Shown: positions 54,401-62,960, counted from the first letter of the stretch. The stretch: 64,000 nt of DNA from Arbacia lixula (GCA_963669155.1 OZ022581.1:26068983-26132982); one strand, 5' to 3'. The notes: generated from the sequence alone by a model not told the origin. Made by a program: numbers and translations.

Positions 54401-57400
54401 ACTATAAAACAGAATTCTATTGACTTTGTATTTCCTATGATGGAAGTTATTATGCAAGCTGATATAAATGCTTGTTGCTTATTCACTATAAAAGGATATA
54501 CTAAAAAAATCAATGTCATTCAGCTTTTCCTACTAAAATGAAATTATGATTTGAGTTGGTTATTTTAACATTTCATGGTATTCTTATTGGAACAGGTTGT
54601 ACTACACATAGCACACACATGCAAATATGGTATGAAGGGGACATAGAAATAAACTTGTGGAGGTTCTTTTCAAGCTTGTCATAATGTAATATGCACTAAA
54701 TCACGATGCACATTTTATTCTACGACAAAAATTATTTTCCACAGGGGCTGTTTTGCGCATTATGGGAGCTGAATTGTCCCTGTGTATTTTTTGACTGATA
54801 GTATGTACAAGTAGGGCATGTGGGAATTTGGCTCGAATCTTTCACCTGCTAAGTGGAAGAGGAAGGAATTGACATTCCAAACAGGATATGAACTGACATG
54901 TAGATGTACGCTATTTACCAGGGTTGATTTGTCCTCATCAGACTGGAGTTACAAAGCATCGCGCCATTTTTGATCCGAAACAAAATATCCTGATCGGGAA
55001 GCAGAACGATATGTGCCTTATGATTTGAAGCTTCAAAGAGAATATGTTTCTTGCATTAAATATATCTTTTGGAAAATGTATCATAAAAAGAGCGTGCCGA
55101 TATGTGTGTTCCGGGCTAATATATTAGCCGTTTCGTAACTTCAGGTTAATCTCCTGAACAGGACTTATCAAGATGTTTCACAACTTCTGCCTGATGAAGA
55201 GTATGTACACCTATTGAGTTTGAGTGACAGGAGATTTCTGCAGTTATTTTGTGCATCAAATAATGTGACAGATTTGATTACATTACAGCCTTACGGTAAA
55301 GAGATTAAAATGGATTTTCAGGATTAGTCCAAGACCCCATCTTAGCCTATCATGGCTGGTAGACTAGTATCTGGTAACTTTATATCACTTTTATGGTTAC
55401 AGGTCACATCTAGATTATAGCAATTCATTTTTTTCTTGGTATTATAAATGCCAAAAATAATTAAATCTCTTATGAATGAATTTATTGTGATAGTATCATA
55501 CTGGGGAATTTCTCATGCGGACATACTATATCTGGAATTTCCAGAGTGGAAGAAAAATATTGCAATAGACATTCTAGCCCTCCTGAGTCCTGACATTAAC
55601 AATACCAGGAAATCTGGGAAAGGGAGATCCTAATATCTGACCAGGAGGCCATTAAGATATTTTGGTGTTATCAGCATCAAATTCAGTTGAATCAAATATG
55701 AAAGGAATTGTGATGTCCCATTAGAAAATTCCTTGCAATAGACAAACCACATCTAGGGTTTTTTTTCCAAGAAATCCTGGCACTGGGCATTCCCGAGTTC
55801 ATGTCACTGTAAGATGCGAAGACATTTACAGCCTATCAGGACAGTGTGTGAATCCATTATCTCCTGCTCTGACCTAGATCATGCAAACTATATAGGACTA
55901 CTAGCTGGGAGTATTTAGATTACACCTGAGAGGTGGGTGGGTGGGGATGGGGGATGGGGGGTGGGGGTGGGGGGAGGAGAGGGGCTCTTCACCAGTCGGC
56001 CAGAACAATCATAAATAGTTAAACACTAACCAGGCTGAATGACTTGGGTAAACATGGCGTGGCAGGAATCGTAGTGGAGGGGGAAAAAAAACACACACCA
56101 TGGCAAGTCCCGTCCGTCCGATCGCTGCATGCCCATTTCATACAGTGTTACTTCAGCTACAGTTCAAACTCTTCATAAAATGCGCCCTTGTGGCCGCATC
56201 AGCGTTTCAGCGCTGGTAATGCACTCAAATCCTATAGAGCAGTAATCAAGCTGGCAAGGAAATGGTTAAGGTTAAGTGTGGCTCAAGTATGTAAACTCTT
56301 CACACGCCCATATGTTGCATGATGCACAGGTAATATACGCAAAGCCTATAGGAGAGTACACTGTCTGGCATAGAGAGGGTTAACCCATACAGTGCAGGAT
56401 ATAACATTGCTCTATGGGATGAGTATGTATTCATGGTTAAATAATTCACAAGCGGCATGTTAAGGGTTAAAGTATGGTGATACCCAGGTAGAAAGACCAA
56501 GCAAGGAAGATGAGAAATGCGATCTTTACCTATTAGTATCATCATGACTTGTACCATGCTTTTCCCATTAGGCCCAATTGAATGCTCTGTATTACTTTAA
56601 GACAGGTTTCATTGGGAGATATATATTAATTATATGTTTTTTAGTAAAACGCTGAATGACATTGACGGAGATGTTATATTTAATGGAAATGTTCTAAAAA
56701 GAGTATCTTCATTAAAGTTTCTTGGTATTTTTATTGATGACAAGTTGACATGGAAAGATCATATAGATTATATAAGAAAAGTGATTTCACGTAATGTTGG
56801 CGTACTAAATAAACTTAGATACTCTTTTCCACCATCAATTCTGCAATTATCATATTCTACATTAATTTTACCCCACTTGAATTATGGTATCCTTGCTTGG
56901 GGCAATGCTGCTGCATGCTATCTTGAAAAAGTTTTATTGTTACAGAAAAAAGCAGTAAGAATTATAGATAATGTAGATTACCTTGCTCATACAAATATGA
57001 TTTTTCTGAAAAAATGTATATTAAAGGTATCCGACCTATATAATTACAACCTTTGCCAGTTGATGTACAATGTTGAAAACGGAATAGCTCCCAATATTTT
57101 GCAAGCTATGTTTAATAGAAATAACAGATATCACAACCACTCTACGAGACAATCATCGTTATTTCATTTGCCATTGTTTAAATATATGTCCTCACAACGA
57201 ACATTTTTGTTTACTGGTCCCAAAAGTTGGAATTTTCTGGAAACATCTCTGAGGGAGAGTGCCACTTTAGATACATTTAAAGTTAAATTAAAAGTATATT
57301 TGATAAATCAGTATAAGTAATAAGCTATCGTGCTGGTAGTATTTCGTATGTTACCTTTTGTGTATATACACTTGATTATTTTTGTACATTTCTTCTTACT

Positions 57401-60400
57401 TGAAATATAACAATGATAATAACATACATGTGGTAAGATTAGTATTCCCCAAAAAACTAAATTGTTCTTCTCACTAGCCCTGTTCAATTCTTCTATTCTA
57501 TCCCTTTCCCTATTCTCGCGCATTATGTCTTCTCGTGATGTGCTTTTTCTTTCTTGTATTTGTTTATATATATATATATATACAACGTTATGCTTTACAA
57601 TGTTTGTATATTGAAAATTATGATTATGTCATGCTACAAATGTTTAATACAATTTATAAGTTTATGCATTAAACATTCATATATTAATTTTACATATTGT
57701 AGTGTTGCCAAGCCATCTCTGGGGCCTTTTAATTCACAAGCCCAGCTTCTAAGATTGGCCCCTCCACATTCTCTTCGAACATTTATATCCTAATTTAGTT
57801 GAATGAATTTGTTATTTATGTTATTTCAAACATTTGCCCTCACTATGTCTATTGTTTGTTTATTTGAAAATGTGGAAATAAATGAATACCTTGCCGTATT
57901 CCTATCATCATCTCACATGGAGGTGGTAGAAGATAATTATGGAAGGGAAATGCAAAATTTGGCCTTTTCATGCAGACTAGTGGTTTTTCGATACAGACGG
58001 TCAGTAAAGCAGATTTCAGTGTGTATGGCTTTACACATCCACATTACAAATCTGCACCTAAGTAATACCATCAATTTTTTTGTACCCTGCCAATGAAAGG
58101 GTTTATAAAGCCTTTTGGTTCACTTCCATGTCATCCTCTACAAGTCTTCCCTTCTCAGTATTTCACCAAAATGTTTCATTTCTGTGCTCGTAAAACAGTC
58201 ACAAAAAACTACAGAACAACCCATTATGACCATTTACACTTGCAGCAAAATGCTGTTTGTATTATCACCCGCCTAGAAAGGTTTAACTCTCTCAGTACTA
58301 CCGTAGTCCCATGTTACTTACAACTCAGTTTCTTGCCTATGGGACTGACGTGGTAAAGGGGGCAAGATGTGAGTTAATTCATGACCTTATTAACTGGTAG
58401 TTTCACAGGATTTGACTTGAGGTGGATTACTCACTTTACGGTGCTAGAATTAGAGAGGATCAGGGAAGAGTATTGTTTGCAATCATCTAAGCTAGGGTAC
58501 AAACATGGTAGATTGTGCAATATACAAATACTGGCTCTTTTGATCTTGTGACTCCAAAGTGGGTATGTTGAAATCCTTAAAATGATGTCATTGTGCAATT
58601 AGTAGGTCATACTGCAGGTCTAAGTTTTGAGCCGATATAGAACGAAAATTACTATTTACTATTTTAACTTGATTTCAATTAATTGGCAGGATTGAGCATA
58701 TGATCTTCACTCTTGGGGCCTTGGGGGCAAACCAAAGTGTATTTTCTAATAACAACAGAATCATTATGTTGGCAAGCATTGCGACCAGCACTTATACCTG
58801 GTAATGTTGCACACTACCTGTGACACAATATTTATCAGTAGTAAAATTCTATTGACGTCTTCTATTCTTCTTTTCCACCTCCTCCTCTTCATTCTTGTCC
58901 CTGTCCTTCTTCATCTTATTCTTCTGTGTATCTTTATGATAATTCCTCTCCTCCTTCTCCTCCTCTTCCTTCTTCTTCTTATCCTTCTCATCCTTATTCC
59001 ACTCCATTTCCTATCCATTTCCTGCACTAGTCTGAAGTCTGAAGTGAAAAAAACATGGGCAGGGGCTCATGGCACCTAATAAATAACCACAAAGCCCCTG
59101 TGAAAAATCATATTTCCTCACGACAATAGTATGTAAGGCAAATTTTATTTCAGGATGCTCTTTTCAAAAGTAGATCCTGAGAATTAGTTTTCAATCTTTC
59201 CCCGAAAGTCATTCACTACAACGTAAGCCCAGTAGCAGTAGTCGTAGTAGTAGTAGTAGTAGTATTCCGCGCCTAGACAAAACAACATGCCTAAATGCCT
59301 AATCACGCCTGACAGTAAAAATGTCATGGTCGGCTCTACTTATCACAACCACAGTGGTCAATGTCCCTTGCGGAAAAAGTGCACCCCGAACAATGTCCAC
59401 CCTATATGTCAAGTCTATGAGAATGGGCCACGTTTTGGGAATAAAAGGAAGTGAGGTGACCTTTGTATTGTTATTATTGCAGTAGTAATTAACCTTTGGG
59501 ACAGGACATGTATATTAGACACTGATGAACAGAGCAAATTCTTTTCTGCTATTCTGAAACAGACACAATGACAGACTGACAGCTATTATACAGATAAATG
59601 CACAGCCCCAACAAACGCTGGTGAAGTCGATATGACTTCGATATCACTTCTTCTCCCACATAAATAGTAAACAAATGGAATATGAAAACCCATACTTGCA
59701 AATAGATAAATACATGGTTGGATTAATATTACTATAATGGGAGTGACAAATGGAGACTTACTGCAAGCTCTGTGGACTCAGAGGTGAGTTAAAAGTGTTG
59801 TCCATTAAAACATATTTCCCTCAAAGTTTAACCCTCTCAGTACCATGCATTCATGAAATGTGTTATAGGTCAATAGGCTTTTCCTGGCTTAGCACTGAGC
59901 GAATTAACCCTCTATAGTACTCACTAGTACAGGGTTTCTAGCCAATGTTGATTTCAATTTTTTAGCCACAAAATGACACATATATAACATCAAATTCAAT
60001 TTCAACCATTTGGTAATAATGTTACATACAATGTAATAACAATATTGCATATATGATAAAGCTATGCCATGGTTTTGACCCCAAAGAATGACTGCGTGTG
60101 AGCTGAAGGCCTTTACGTACTTATCCAAATTGTTTCTGCTCCATTACTTGTGTGGAAGTATCAAACAAACTATACACAATAACCAGAGCAAAATCAGTCA
60201 TTTTTAGTCCAATGAATCTCTCCTTCTATGTGCACACCCAATCCTAATGAGAGACCTTCACGGACATTGCATTTTCATGAATGATGATGGATTATGGGGA
60301 CAAGCAGGCGGGGACACACTCAGCAGGGGTAGGTGATGAATCGCACCGGTTTATGAGCAAAAAAATTAACTCTACGTCGCGAACAAACGTGTAGGACCTC

Positions 60401-61665
60401 TGTATGATGTGGGTACACAAGTTTCTACTATATAATGTGCTACTATATTAAATATATGGGGCAATAGTGGTACTTATTCAAGCTGTAATCATAGATCTGG
60501 GTCCTGTTGCATAAAACTTACCATTTATGGTAACTGTCATCAATGGTAACTACCATGGTAACAAATAATAATAATAATAATTAACAGCATTTATATAGCA
60601 CTTATCACAAAGAATGTCTCTAAGTCAAGTGAAAGTCAAGGTTTCTATAGCAGTTGCCATTGATAGCAAAGTTACTGTCACTGGTAAGTTTTATGCAACA
60701 GGGCTCTGCTCTGCCTTCCTCAAAGGGGTATGAATTCAGTTTAATTGTAATACTTCTATCATTTAACCCTCTGAGTGCCGTGGGTGTATAACATGTGAAA
60801 TAAGTCAATGGGCTTTTCCTGGCTTGGTATGGAGAGAGTTCCATCCTGGTATCCCAAAATCAAATTAGAATGTGACGCATAGTCATGGCAGTATAGCACT
60901 TCATTGATTGCAAGTCCAGTAGTCTTTTTTTTATCTTTTACTGGAACAAATCATGCAGTTGACACATCTCATTTTGACTTTACCAAGAACGGTGGGTACA
61001 CAACTTCCTAGAAAAAAAGTCAACCCTTTTTGTGCTGTATGCAGAGATGCCAACCTCTTGACACAAAAAATCAGACTGAATATCCTCAAAAATCGTATTT
61101 TTGAGTGAAAAATCAGATTTTCACGAAAACTCAACATGACCAGTGGCCTGTTGGCCCCAAGCCAGGAAAATGTTAGAAAAATGTTTTATTGGTAACAATG
61201 GGAAAGTTAAATGTTTGCTCTTTCATCTGATCTTCACTCTTTTCATCCCATACCGATTACAGTATTACCAATAATGGGACATCTTCGCTGTAAAGCAAAT
61301 GTATAAGTGGCAACACATGCTATCACAATAGTATGAGAGCATCTATTTGGATCTTAGAATAAAGATCAGTGAAGTCTCCTAAACCAGACCTGCCAACTTC
61401 TGGAGTTCAAAAACTGTTTTCTTTAATCCAAAATGTTGTATTTTACCAACAAAAAATGTATTAAAAAAAACGGATCAATGTCTCTTACAGTTCCTACATC
61501 GGGCATTTTTTATGTAGCATTGGTTGAATATGCATGATTTTGTCATGACTGGTGTGCTCGATGAACCAATGAACATCCCCAAATTGCTAATGTGAGATGC
61601 TGGTAGGATACTTTACAAAACAGAATGGGTATTTCGCCATTGAATATGGCACACACACAAAATAA

Positions 61666-61696
<31 letters not shown>

Positions 61697-62647
61697 TCTT
61701 TTTTTTTTTTTTTTTTTTTTTGAAAATCGTTTTTTTCAAAGGAGAATCGTACTGTCGTATTCAGTTCTAAAAATCGTACTAAATACGACAAAATCGTACT
61801 GGTTGGCATGTCTGTGTATGGGACATACACATATTACTGGTACAGGTACATGTATGAGAACAATAGCACATTAAGAGTTTAAGCACACATTTTGATAAGA
61901 TGATGTAGACTGATTTGAATATACAAAAAGAAGATGATGTAGACTGATTTGAATATACCAAAAGAGATGATGTGGACTTGTAGTATACTGACACAAATCA
62001 TTCGGTAGACACATCTCATTTTGACTTTGTCTACAAAAAAATATGAAATAAGGCTGAGGTGAGCAAATGTACTCTGGCCATAGATGTGAAGAAGCTGAGA
62101 CAAATACAACACATCAGGACAAGAAAATGACAGAAACATCAAACTGGTGAAGCAGAGATGGTGATGGTATTGACGATGAGAATCAAGCACATGTTGAAGA
62201 GTGGAGCCTTGAAAAAATATGATTTGATGATTTGATGACACATATATAGATGGATAAACTAGGTCTGTGATCTTGCACCTTGACACAATTTCACGAGATT
62301 CAAAGACACATTGAAGAGCGGGGCCTTGGAAAAAAAAAGTGATTTTAAGGAGACAAAATGATACTCCAGCAGGAGAGTGTATCATCACAGATATATGCAG
62401 TTTAGAGAGGAGCTTCGATATCGGATGGAGACGATGCAGAGAGCAGTGGAGGAGGGTGGTGGAGGTGAGTTGACGGCGATGTCAATCAGCAGAAAATGAG
62501 CCAGAAAGAGGAAAAACTGTTTTGCTTAATGGGAGTCGTGGTGTGGTAGTTACCTGGTCCGTTAATGATCTTGTGCTGCCATTGCAAGGCTGGCGGTACG
62601 GATGGCTTCTGGCTTCCCAAGCTCGTGTATGGGAAAGAATCAGCCAT
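34351..62647 (-). CDS. HNF4: HNF4 (NR2A) nuclear receptor gene, eight coding exons
   Basis: Joined exons (minus strand): 62647-62554, 40856-40611, 39948-39830, 38743-38588, 37996-37753, 36438-36202, 35094-34919, 34560-34351. Exon lengths sum to 1,482 nt, all splice phases agree, and no internal stop appears; the product is 493 residues. Seen: DNA-binding domain at residues 45-110 with the two four-cysteine zinc fingers (C45, C48, C62, C65; C81, C87, C97, C100) and P-box CDGCKG; hinge at about 111-160; ligand-binding domain at about 165-366 ending in the AF-2 helix [10 protein letters not shown]; Pro/Ala-rich F domain 367-493 ending MLKEEVV. Known for the family: HNF4 binds DNA as a homodimer at direct repeats, binds fatty acids constitutively and drives gut and metabolic gene expression in the nucleus. 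The near-identity to vertebrate HNF4A through both domains makes the assignment secure. Least certain are the first exon and the donor of exon 3. Confidence 0.96.
34561..34591 (-). repeat. (TCTG)n microsatellite forming the exon 8 acceptor tract
   Basis: Plus strand CACAGACAGACAGAC...; on the coding strand about seven TCTG units end in TGTGCAG directly at the exon 8 boundary. It supplies the polypyrimidine tract. Elsewhere in intron 7 (34,592-34,918) are C-rich tracts and two GTTGACCAT-containing units about 86 bp apart, otherwise nothing. Confidence 0.9.
34919..35094 (-). CDS. HNF4: HNF4 exon 7 (F domain, part 1)
   Basis: Acceptor TAATCGCAG|GT completes the second Gly of LLGG, giving [19 protein letters not shown], and the donor is GGCTCAG|GTAGGT (phase 0). 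It encodes residues 366-424, rich in Pro, His, Thr and Gln, low in conservation as expected for an HNF4 F domain. Support comes from phase continuity on both sides, good splice sites and the open frame that fills the exon, rather than from detailed homology. Confidence 0.87.
35590..35815 (-). mobile_element. tRNA-derived SINE, tRNA-Gln-like head
   Basis: On the minus strand the head (about 35,815-35,740) has a box A-like TGGTGTAGTTAATCG and an anticodon arm CTGA-CTCTGAA-TCAG, whose loop would give a CTG (Gln) anticodon, then a degenerate box B-like GGGTTTATATC. The body (35,740-35,590) is shared with 17,285-17,430. Common to both are TCCTGCATTATTACCCCAGT and TCTCCTAGGTACGGAGCAGC. The tRNA assignment is inference. 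Confidence 0.5.
35876..36201 (-). repeat. 107-bp tandem array of the exon 6 tail (AF-2)
   Basis: The word CCTCCTAGCAGCATC starts at 35,879, 35,986, 36,094 and, in the real exon, 36,201, so the period is 107-108 bp. Each intronic unit carries the complement of the last 40-45 bases of exon 6 (NLLQEMLLG region), the donor GGAGGTGGGTGT and about 60 bp of intron. Units nearest the exon are almost identical to it; the farthest is more diverged. None has its own clear acceptor. Intron 6 continues to 35,095, with a tRNA-derived repeat at 35,590-35,815. Confidence 0.93.
36202..36438 (-). CDS. HNF4: HNF4 exon 6 (helices 9-12, AF-2)
   Basis: Acceptor CACGCTCAG|AT and donor GGAG|GTGGGT, both phase 1. 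It encodes residues 287-365, including [27 protein letters not shown], the dimerisation helix [12 protein letters not shown] and the activation helix [11 protein letters not shown]. The AF-2 core is identical to vertebrate HNF4A. Beyond the donor the reading frame meets a stop almost at once, which supports the splice site. The last 45 or so bases plus the donor flank are repeated three more times in intron 6. Confidence 0.97.
36501..36823. repeat. Direct repeat A, copy 1 (purine-rich, intron 5)
   Basis: Starts ATGTAAAGGTCAGGATTATG and runs about 320 bp through a (GAA/GGAGAA)-rich stretch. The same sequence recurs at 37,082-37,416. The plus strand is strongly purine-rich. Contains CCCACCTTTCTCATCAGAGT, faintly like the exon 5 stretch CCCACATCCCTCATGGGAGT, so it may include remnants of exon 5; that is weak. 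Confidence 0.85.
36827..37087. repeat. Direct repeat B, copy 1 (intron 5)
   Basis: Partner of 38,003-38,262, sharing long runs such as AATATTTTGTATTTATTGTA and ATGCCACATGCATTCCCTGC. It lies between two copies of purine-rich repeat A. Similarity is high by eye, so the duplication is recent relative to the decayed exon copies. Confidence 0.9.
37082..37416. repeat. Direct repeat A, copy 2 (intron 5)
   Basis: Second copy of 36,501-36,823 with a short insertion near 37,297-37,330. Together with repeat B it fills most of intron 5, so this intron has grown by tandem or segmental duplication. Confidence 0.85.
37495..37590 (-). pseudogene. Decayed copy of the exon 5 3' end
   Basis: ACCACCAACTTGGGTCAA followed by ATTGCCTTCAA and CACATTCCTCATGAAAGTGA parallels the exon 5 end ACCACCAACCTGGGTCAA, ATAGCCTTGAG and CACATCCCTCATGGGAGTGA. 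The donor-equivalent bases are kept; the coding part carries gaps and substitutions. It lies about 240 bp downstream of the working exon end. Confidence 0.6.
37592..37731. mobile_element. Short inverted-repeat element, family B, copy 1
   Basis: About 140 bp bounded by GGGTCCTGTTGCATAAAACT on the left and its complement ending TTTTATGCAACAGGG on the right. A second member is at 60,499-60,703. No coding capacity, so a MITE-like element. It sits immediately downstream of the exon 5 donor. Confidence 0.8.
37753..37996 (-). CDS. HNF4: HNF4 exon 5 (ligand-binding domain core)
   Basis: Acceptor CTTCCAG|GTG (phase 0) and donor GACCCAG|GTTGGT (phase 1). It encodes residues 206-286, starting [20 protein letters not shown] and ending [10 protein letters not shown], the helix 5-8 region that lines the fatty-acid pocket. 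From memory this segment is split by an intron in vertebrate HNF4A. The exon sits between two copies of a roughly 260-bp intronic direct repeat (36,827-37,087 and 38,003-38,262), and a decayed copy of its 3' end lies about 240 bp downstream. Confidence 0.96.
38003..38262. repeat. Direct repeat B, copy 2 (intron 4)
   Basis: Begins GCAGGGGGAGTAAATG a few bases beyond the exon 5 acceptor and continues for about 260 bp. It is nearly identical to 36,827-37,087 in intron 5, in the same orientation. The two copies bracket exon 5 about 1.18 kb apart. The rest of intron 4 (38,263-38,587) is AT-rich with no recognised feature. Confidence 0.9.
38588..38743 (-). CDS. HNF4: HNF4 exon 4 (start of ligand-binding domain)
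   Basis: Acceptor AAATGCAG|ATT and donor GATCAG|GTATGG, both in phase 0. It encodes residues 154-205, including [20 protein letters not shown] and FCDLPLDDQ, the helix 1-4 region and nuclear-receptor signature of the HNF4 ligand-binding domain. The matching vertebrate segment is nearly identical from AKYIP through LPLDDQ. Confidence 0.97.
38744..39829 (-). other. HNF4: HNF4 intron 3
   Basis: About 1.1 kb with no coding potential. At about 39,565-39,735 a TTGGCAAC/GTTGCCAA inverted pair (TCAAATTGGCAAC and GTTGCCAATTTGA) suggests a small fold-back repeat. Nothing else is recognised. Confidence 0.7.
39830..39948 (-). CDS. HNF4: HNF4 exon 3 (hinge)
   Basis: The acceptor CTCTCCCAG|CG completes an Ala codon with the G left from exon 2 and leads into [13 protein letters not shown], which is nearly invariant in HNF4. 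The rest (residues 127-153) is a less conserved hinge ending EHMSRQV. The donor is ambiguous. GTG|GTGAGA has the better +4/+5 bases and ends the exon at 39830. A donor three bases earlier (CAA|GTGGTG, end 39833) would drop one Val and align the hinge to vertebrate HNF4A without a gap. Both keep frame. Confidence 0.93.
40270..40610 (-). repeat. Decayed tandem copies of the exon 2 tail
   Basis: The exon 2 end plus donor (about 40,592-40,690) recurs at about 40,401-40,490 and, shorter, at about 40,286-40,330. Anchor word CTTTAAG occurs at 40,642, 40,452 and 40,293, giving offsets of 190 and 159 bp. The middle copy keeps the sequence for [14 protein letters not shown] and a GTACTGCAC donor but has no usable acceptor nearby. 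C-rich spacers separate the copies. They are duplications of coding sequence, not working exons. Confidence 0.85.
40611..40856 (-). CDS. HNF4: HNF4 exon 2 (complete DNA-binding domain)
   Basis: The acceptor is TTCATAG|TTCCC and the donor is AAAGAAG|GTACTG. Both zinc fingers lie in this one exon: [20 protein letters not shown] begins finger 1 and [17 protein letters not shown] lies in finger 2, followed by the C-terminal extension [17 protein letters not shown]. The P-box is CDGCKG. From memory, vertebrate HNF4A splits this domain over two exons, so the absence of an intron here is a structural difference. Translation continues past the donor as glycine-rich intron sequence, which is not coding. 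The tail of this exon is repeated twice in intron 2. Confidence 0.97.
41170..41376. mobile_element. CRE-bearing MITE, truncated copy 5
   Basis: Right half only: CTCAAAAGGAT near 41,190, ACATGATGTCATG (decayed site) near 41,258 and right terminus TTTAGGGTGGACTTTTCTTT. The left arm is missing or unrecognisable. Confidence 0.75.
41395..41468 (-). pseudogene. tRNA-Thr-like sequence (SINE head or pseudogene)
   Basis: On the minus strand: box A-like TGGTTCAGTGGTAGAG, anticodon region TTTCTCGTAAGG (loop would read CGT, Thr) and box B GGGTTCAATTA. The acceptor stem does not pair well, so this is not a working tRNA gene but a tRNA-derived repeat head or pseudogene. It abuts the truncated MITE. Confidence 0.5.
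43571..43592. repeat. 22-base G run
   Basis: Pure G on the plus strand in intron 1. Confidence 0.98.
45669..45748. repeat. (TG)n(AG)n microsatellite
   Basis: Pure TG units followed directly by pure AG units. Confidence 0.97.
48404..48458. repeat. (CA)n microsatellite
   Basis: Mostly pure CA after a CT-rich lead. Confidence 0.97.
49040..49060. repeat. 21-base G run
   Basis: Pure G on the plus strand. Confidence 0.98.
49207..49501. mobile_element. TTAA-flanked GC-rich MITE
   Basis: 295 bp with TTAA on both sides; termini AGGCTTTCACGCGTCG and complement CGACGCATGAAAGCCT. The interior is CpG-rich, unlike the surroundings. The flanks AAAGAG and CTCCTTCTACACC together rebuild a dispersed repeat seen uninterrupted at 49,564 and 50,272, so the insertion point and TTAA duplication can be read directly. 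Confidence 0.88.
49640..50200. mobile_element. Dispersed 550-bp repeat with internal hairpin, copy 2 (inverted)
   Basis: Reverse complement of 14,435-14,990: shares CACGTGACCTCC, TCAATTTTTGGAGGGTAAAC, GTTAATTGGTCATTGTATTC, GTGACGTCATG and the hairpin TTTCACCTCGGCC/GGCCTTGGTGAAA at about 50,080-50,107. No open frame. Confidence 0.88.
50201..50700. repeat. TTAACTC-type and AGCCTGG-type dispersed repeats
   Basis: 50,201-50,285 resembles other copies of a short repeat starting GTTAACTC(C/T)TTCTGTACC (also 49,564, 56,380, 58,283, 59,829, 60,767). 50,450-50,675 carries CCAGGCTGTGGGACATTTCT at one end and CACCCTGGAAGCCAGGCTAT at the other, like 17,790-17,985 and 26,990-27,120. Confidence 0.5.
51538..51625. 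repeat. Degenerate telomere-like (TTAGGG) tract
   Basis: Six-base periodic sequence such as GGTTTAGGGTTAGGGTAAGG, with variants GTTAGG, GTTAAG and GTCAGG over about 85 bp. Interstitial, not at an end in this window. Confidence 0.8.
51917..52068. mobile_element. Short inverted-repeat element, family A, copy 2
   Basis: GGGCCATGTTGCATATAGGT at the left and complementary ...CCAAAAACATGGCCC at the right; interior matches 982-1140. Confidence 0.85.
52989..53020. repeat. (TCAT)n microsatellite
   Basis: Eight or so TCAT units. Confidence 0.95.
56598..57320 (+). pseudogene. LINE ORF2 C-terminal fragment (non-LTR reverse transcriptase)
   Basis: Open frame reading INYMFFSKT, then [40 protein letters not shown] and [10 protein letters not shown]. 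These are the post-catalytic thumb and C-terminal motifs of Jockey/CR1/L2-type retrotransposons. The fragment is 5' truncated: an in-frame stop lies near 56,598 and the catalytic F-ADD region is absent. It ends at 57,320. The uninterrupted 228-codon frame suggests a young insertion; it lies antisense to HNF4 inside intron 1. Region 57,321-57,800 may include its 3' UTR. Confidence 0.85.
57800..60498. other. Intron 1 sequence without recognised genes
   Basis: Contains CT-rich 58,855-59,000, (GTA)n at 59,231-59,263, and short TTAAC-type repeats at about 58,283 and 59,826-59,910. Nothing else. Confidence 0.5.
60499..60703. mobile_element. Short inverted-repeat element, family B, copy 2, with nested LINE tail
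   Basis: Ends GGGTCCTGTTGCATAAAACT and its complement GTTTTATGCAACAGGG. Inside, 60,566-60,640 holds (ATA)n followed by CATTTATATAGCACTTATCA, the antisense 3' terminus of an L2/CR1-like LINE similar to 25,447-25,500. Confidence 0.8.
61041..61815. mobile_element. 775-bp inverted-repeat element with poly(A)/poly(T) core
   Basis: Left GCAGAGATGCCAACC, right complement GGTTGGCATGTCTG, followed inward on both sides by ATCGTA/TACGAT-rich arms. A 25-plus A run and a T run at about 61,672-61,722 face each other. It seems to interrupt a TTAAC-type repeat. Confidence 0.7.
62554..62647 (-). CDS. HNF4: HNF4 exon 1 (A/B region, start codon)
   Basis: Encodes residues 1-31, beginning [10 protein letters not shown], and ends in phase 1 at CCAG|GTAACT, a good donor. 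The phase matches the TT that opens exon 2, which completes a Val codon. The start MADS preceded by Asp resembles the DMADY start region of vertebrate HNF4A. I chose the ATG at 62647 because it has G at -3 and G at +4. An in-frame ATG at 62665 has T at -3 and would add six residues (MFFEPD). It is also the first ATG downstream of the TATA-like box, so both may be used. The sequence just upstream of GATATGG ends in CCAG after a short pyrimidine-rich stretch, so a splice acceptor here cannot be excluded. Confidence 0.78.
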
Positions 62648-62699
62648 ATCTGGTTCGAAAAACATAAATAAGATGTTCAAAGGGTGAAAGTCTAGAGAC

Positions 62700-62960
62700 G
62701 AAATTCTAAAGAGTGCTCGGTGGTGGCGGCCGCCGCGTGCAAGAAACGAGAGGAATTTGGACTGCTACTCTTTGCCACCTATAGTGGCTGATAAGTGGGT
62801 CGTTTTTTTATAGGAATGAAACTTCAGACTCTGTGGGACGATCCAGATTGTCTGCGACAATTATCTCTTTAACAGGTCGCCGAAATTCCAGCCACGGAAT
62901 GACAAATGCGGTGGCGGTAGCTGGCGGCGATGGTTGTCATTTCTCTCCAATCGGCAGGCC
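62700..62960 (-). promoter_or_regulatory. HNF4: Candidate HNF4 promoter
   Basis: On the minus strand a TATAAAAAAA box lies at 62812-62803, about 156 bp upstream of the chosen ATG, so a start site near 62,775 is plausible. A GATA-type site (TGATAAG, plus strand) lies at 62,789-62,795. Further out, within about 250 bp, are GTAAACA (forkhead consensus TGTTTAC on the other strand) near 63,004, a TGATGTCA cAMP-response-like site near 62,979, an AGGTCA half site near 62,986 and CCAAT near 62,948. GATA and FoxA factors are known regulators of endoderm genes, which suits HNF4, but short motifs occur by chance and a promoter is inference. Confidence 0.4.

Larger units (their letters stand above)
40857..62553 (-). 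other. HNF4: HNF4 intron 1 (about 21.7 kb)
   Basis: Bounded by the exon 1 donor CCAG|GTAACT and the exon 2 acceptor TTCATAG. It holds only repeats that I can identify: MITE fragments, a tRNA-like sequence, microsatellites, fold-back elements and a LINE fragment, annotated separately. No further exon with HNF4 similarity was found. An alternative first exon or enhancer in this intron would be usual for HNF4 but is not visible. The stretches 42,540-45,660, 45,750-48,400 and 52,070-56,590 hold nothing I recognise apart from low-complexity sequence. Confidence 0.8.

Noticed and set aside
58804..59079. Leu/Ile-rich frame resembling a membrane protein
   Set aside because: It translates a CTT/CTC-rich tract, with no start context, neighbours or conserved motif.
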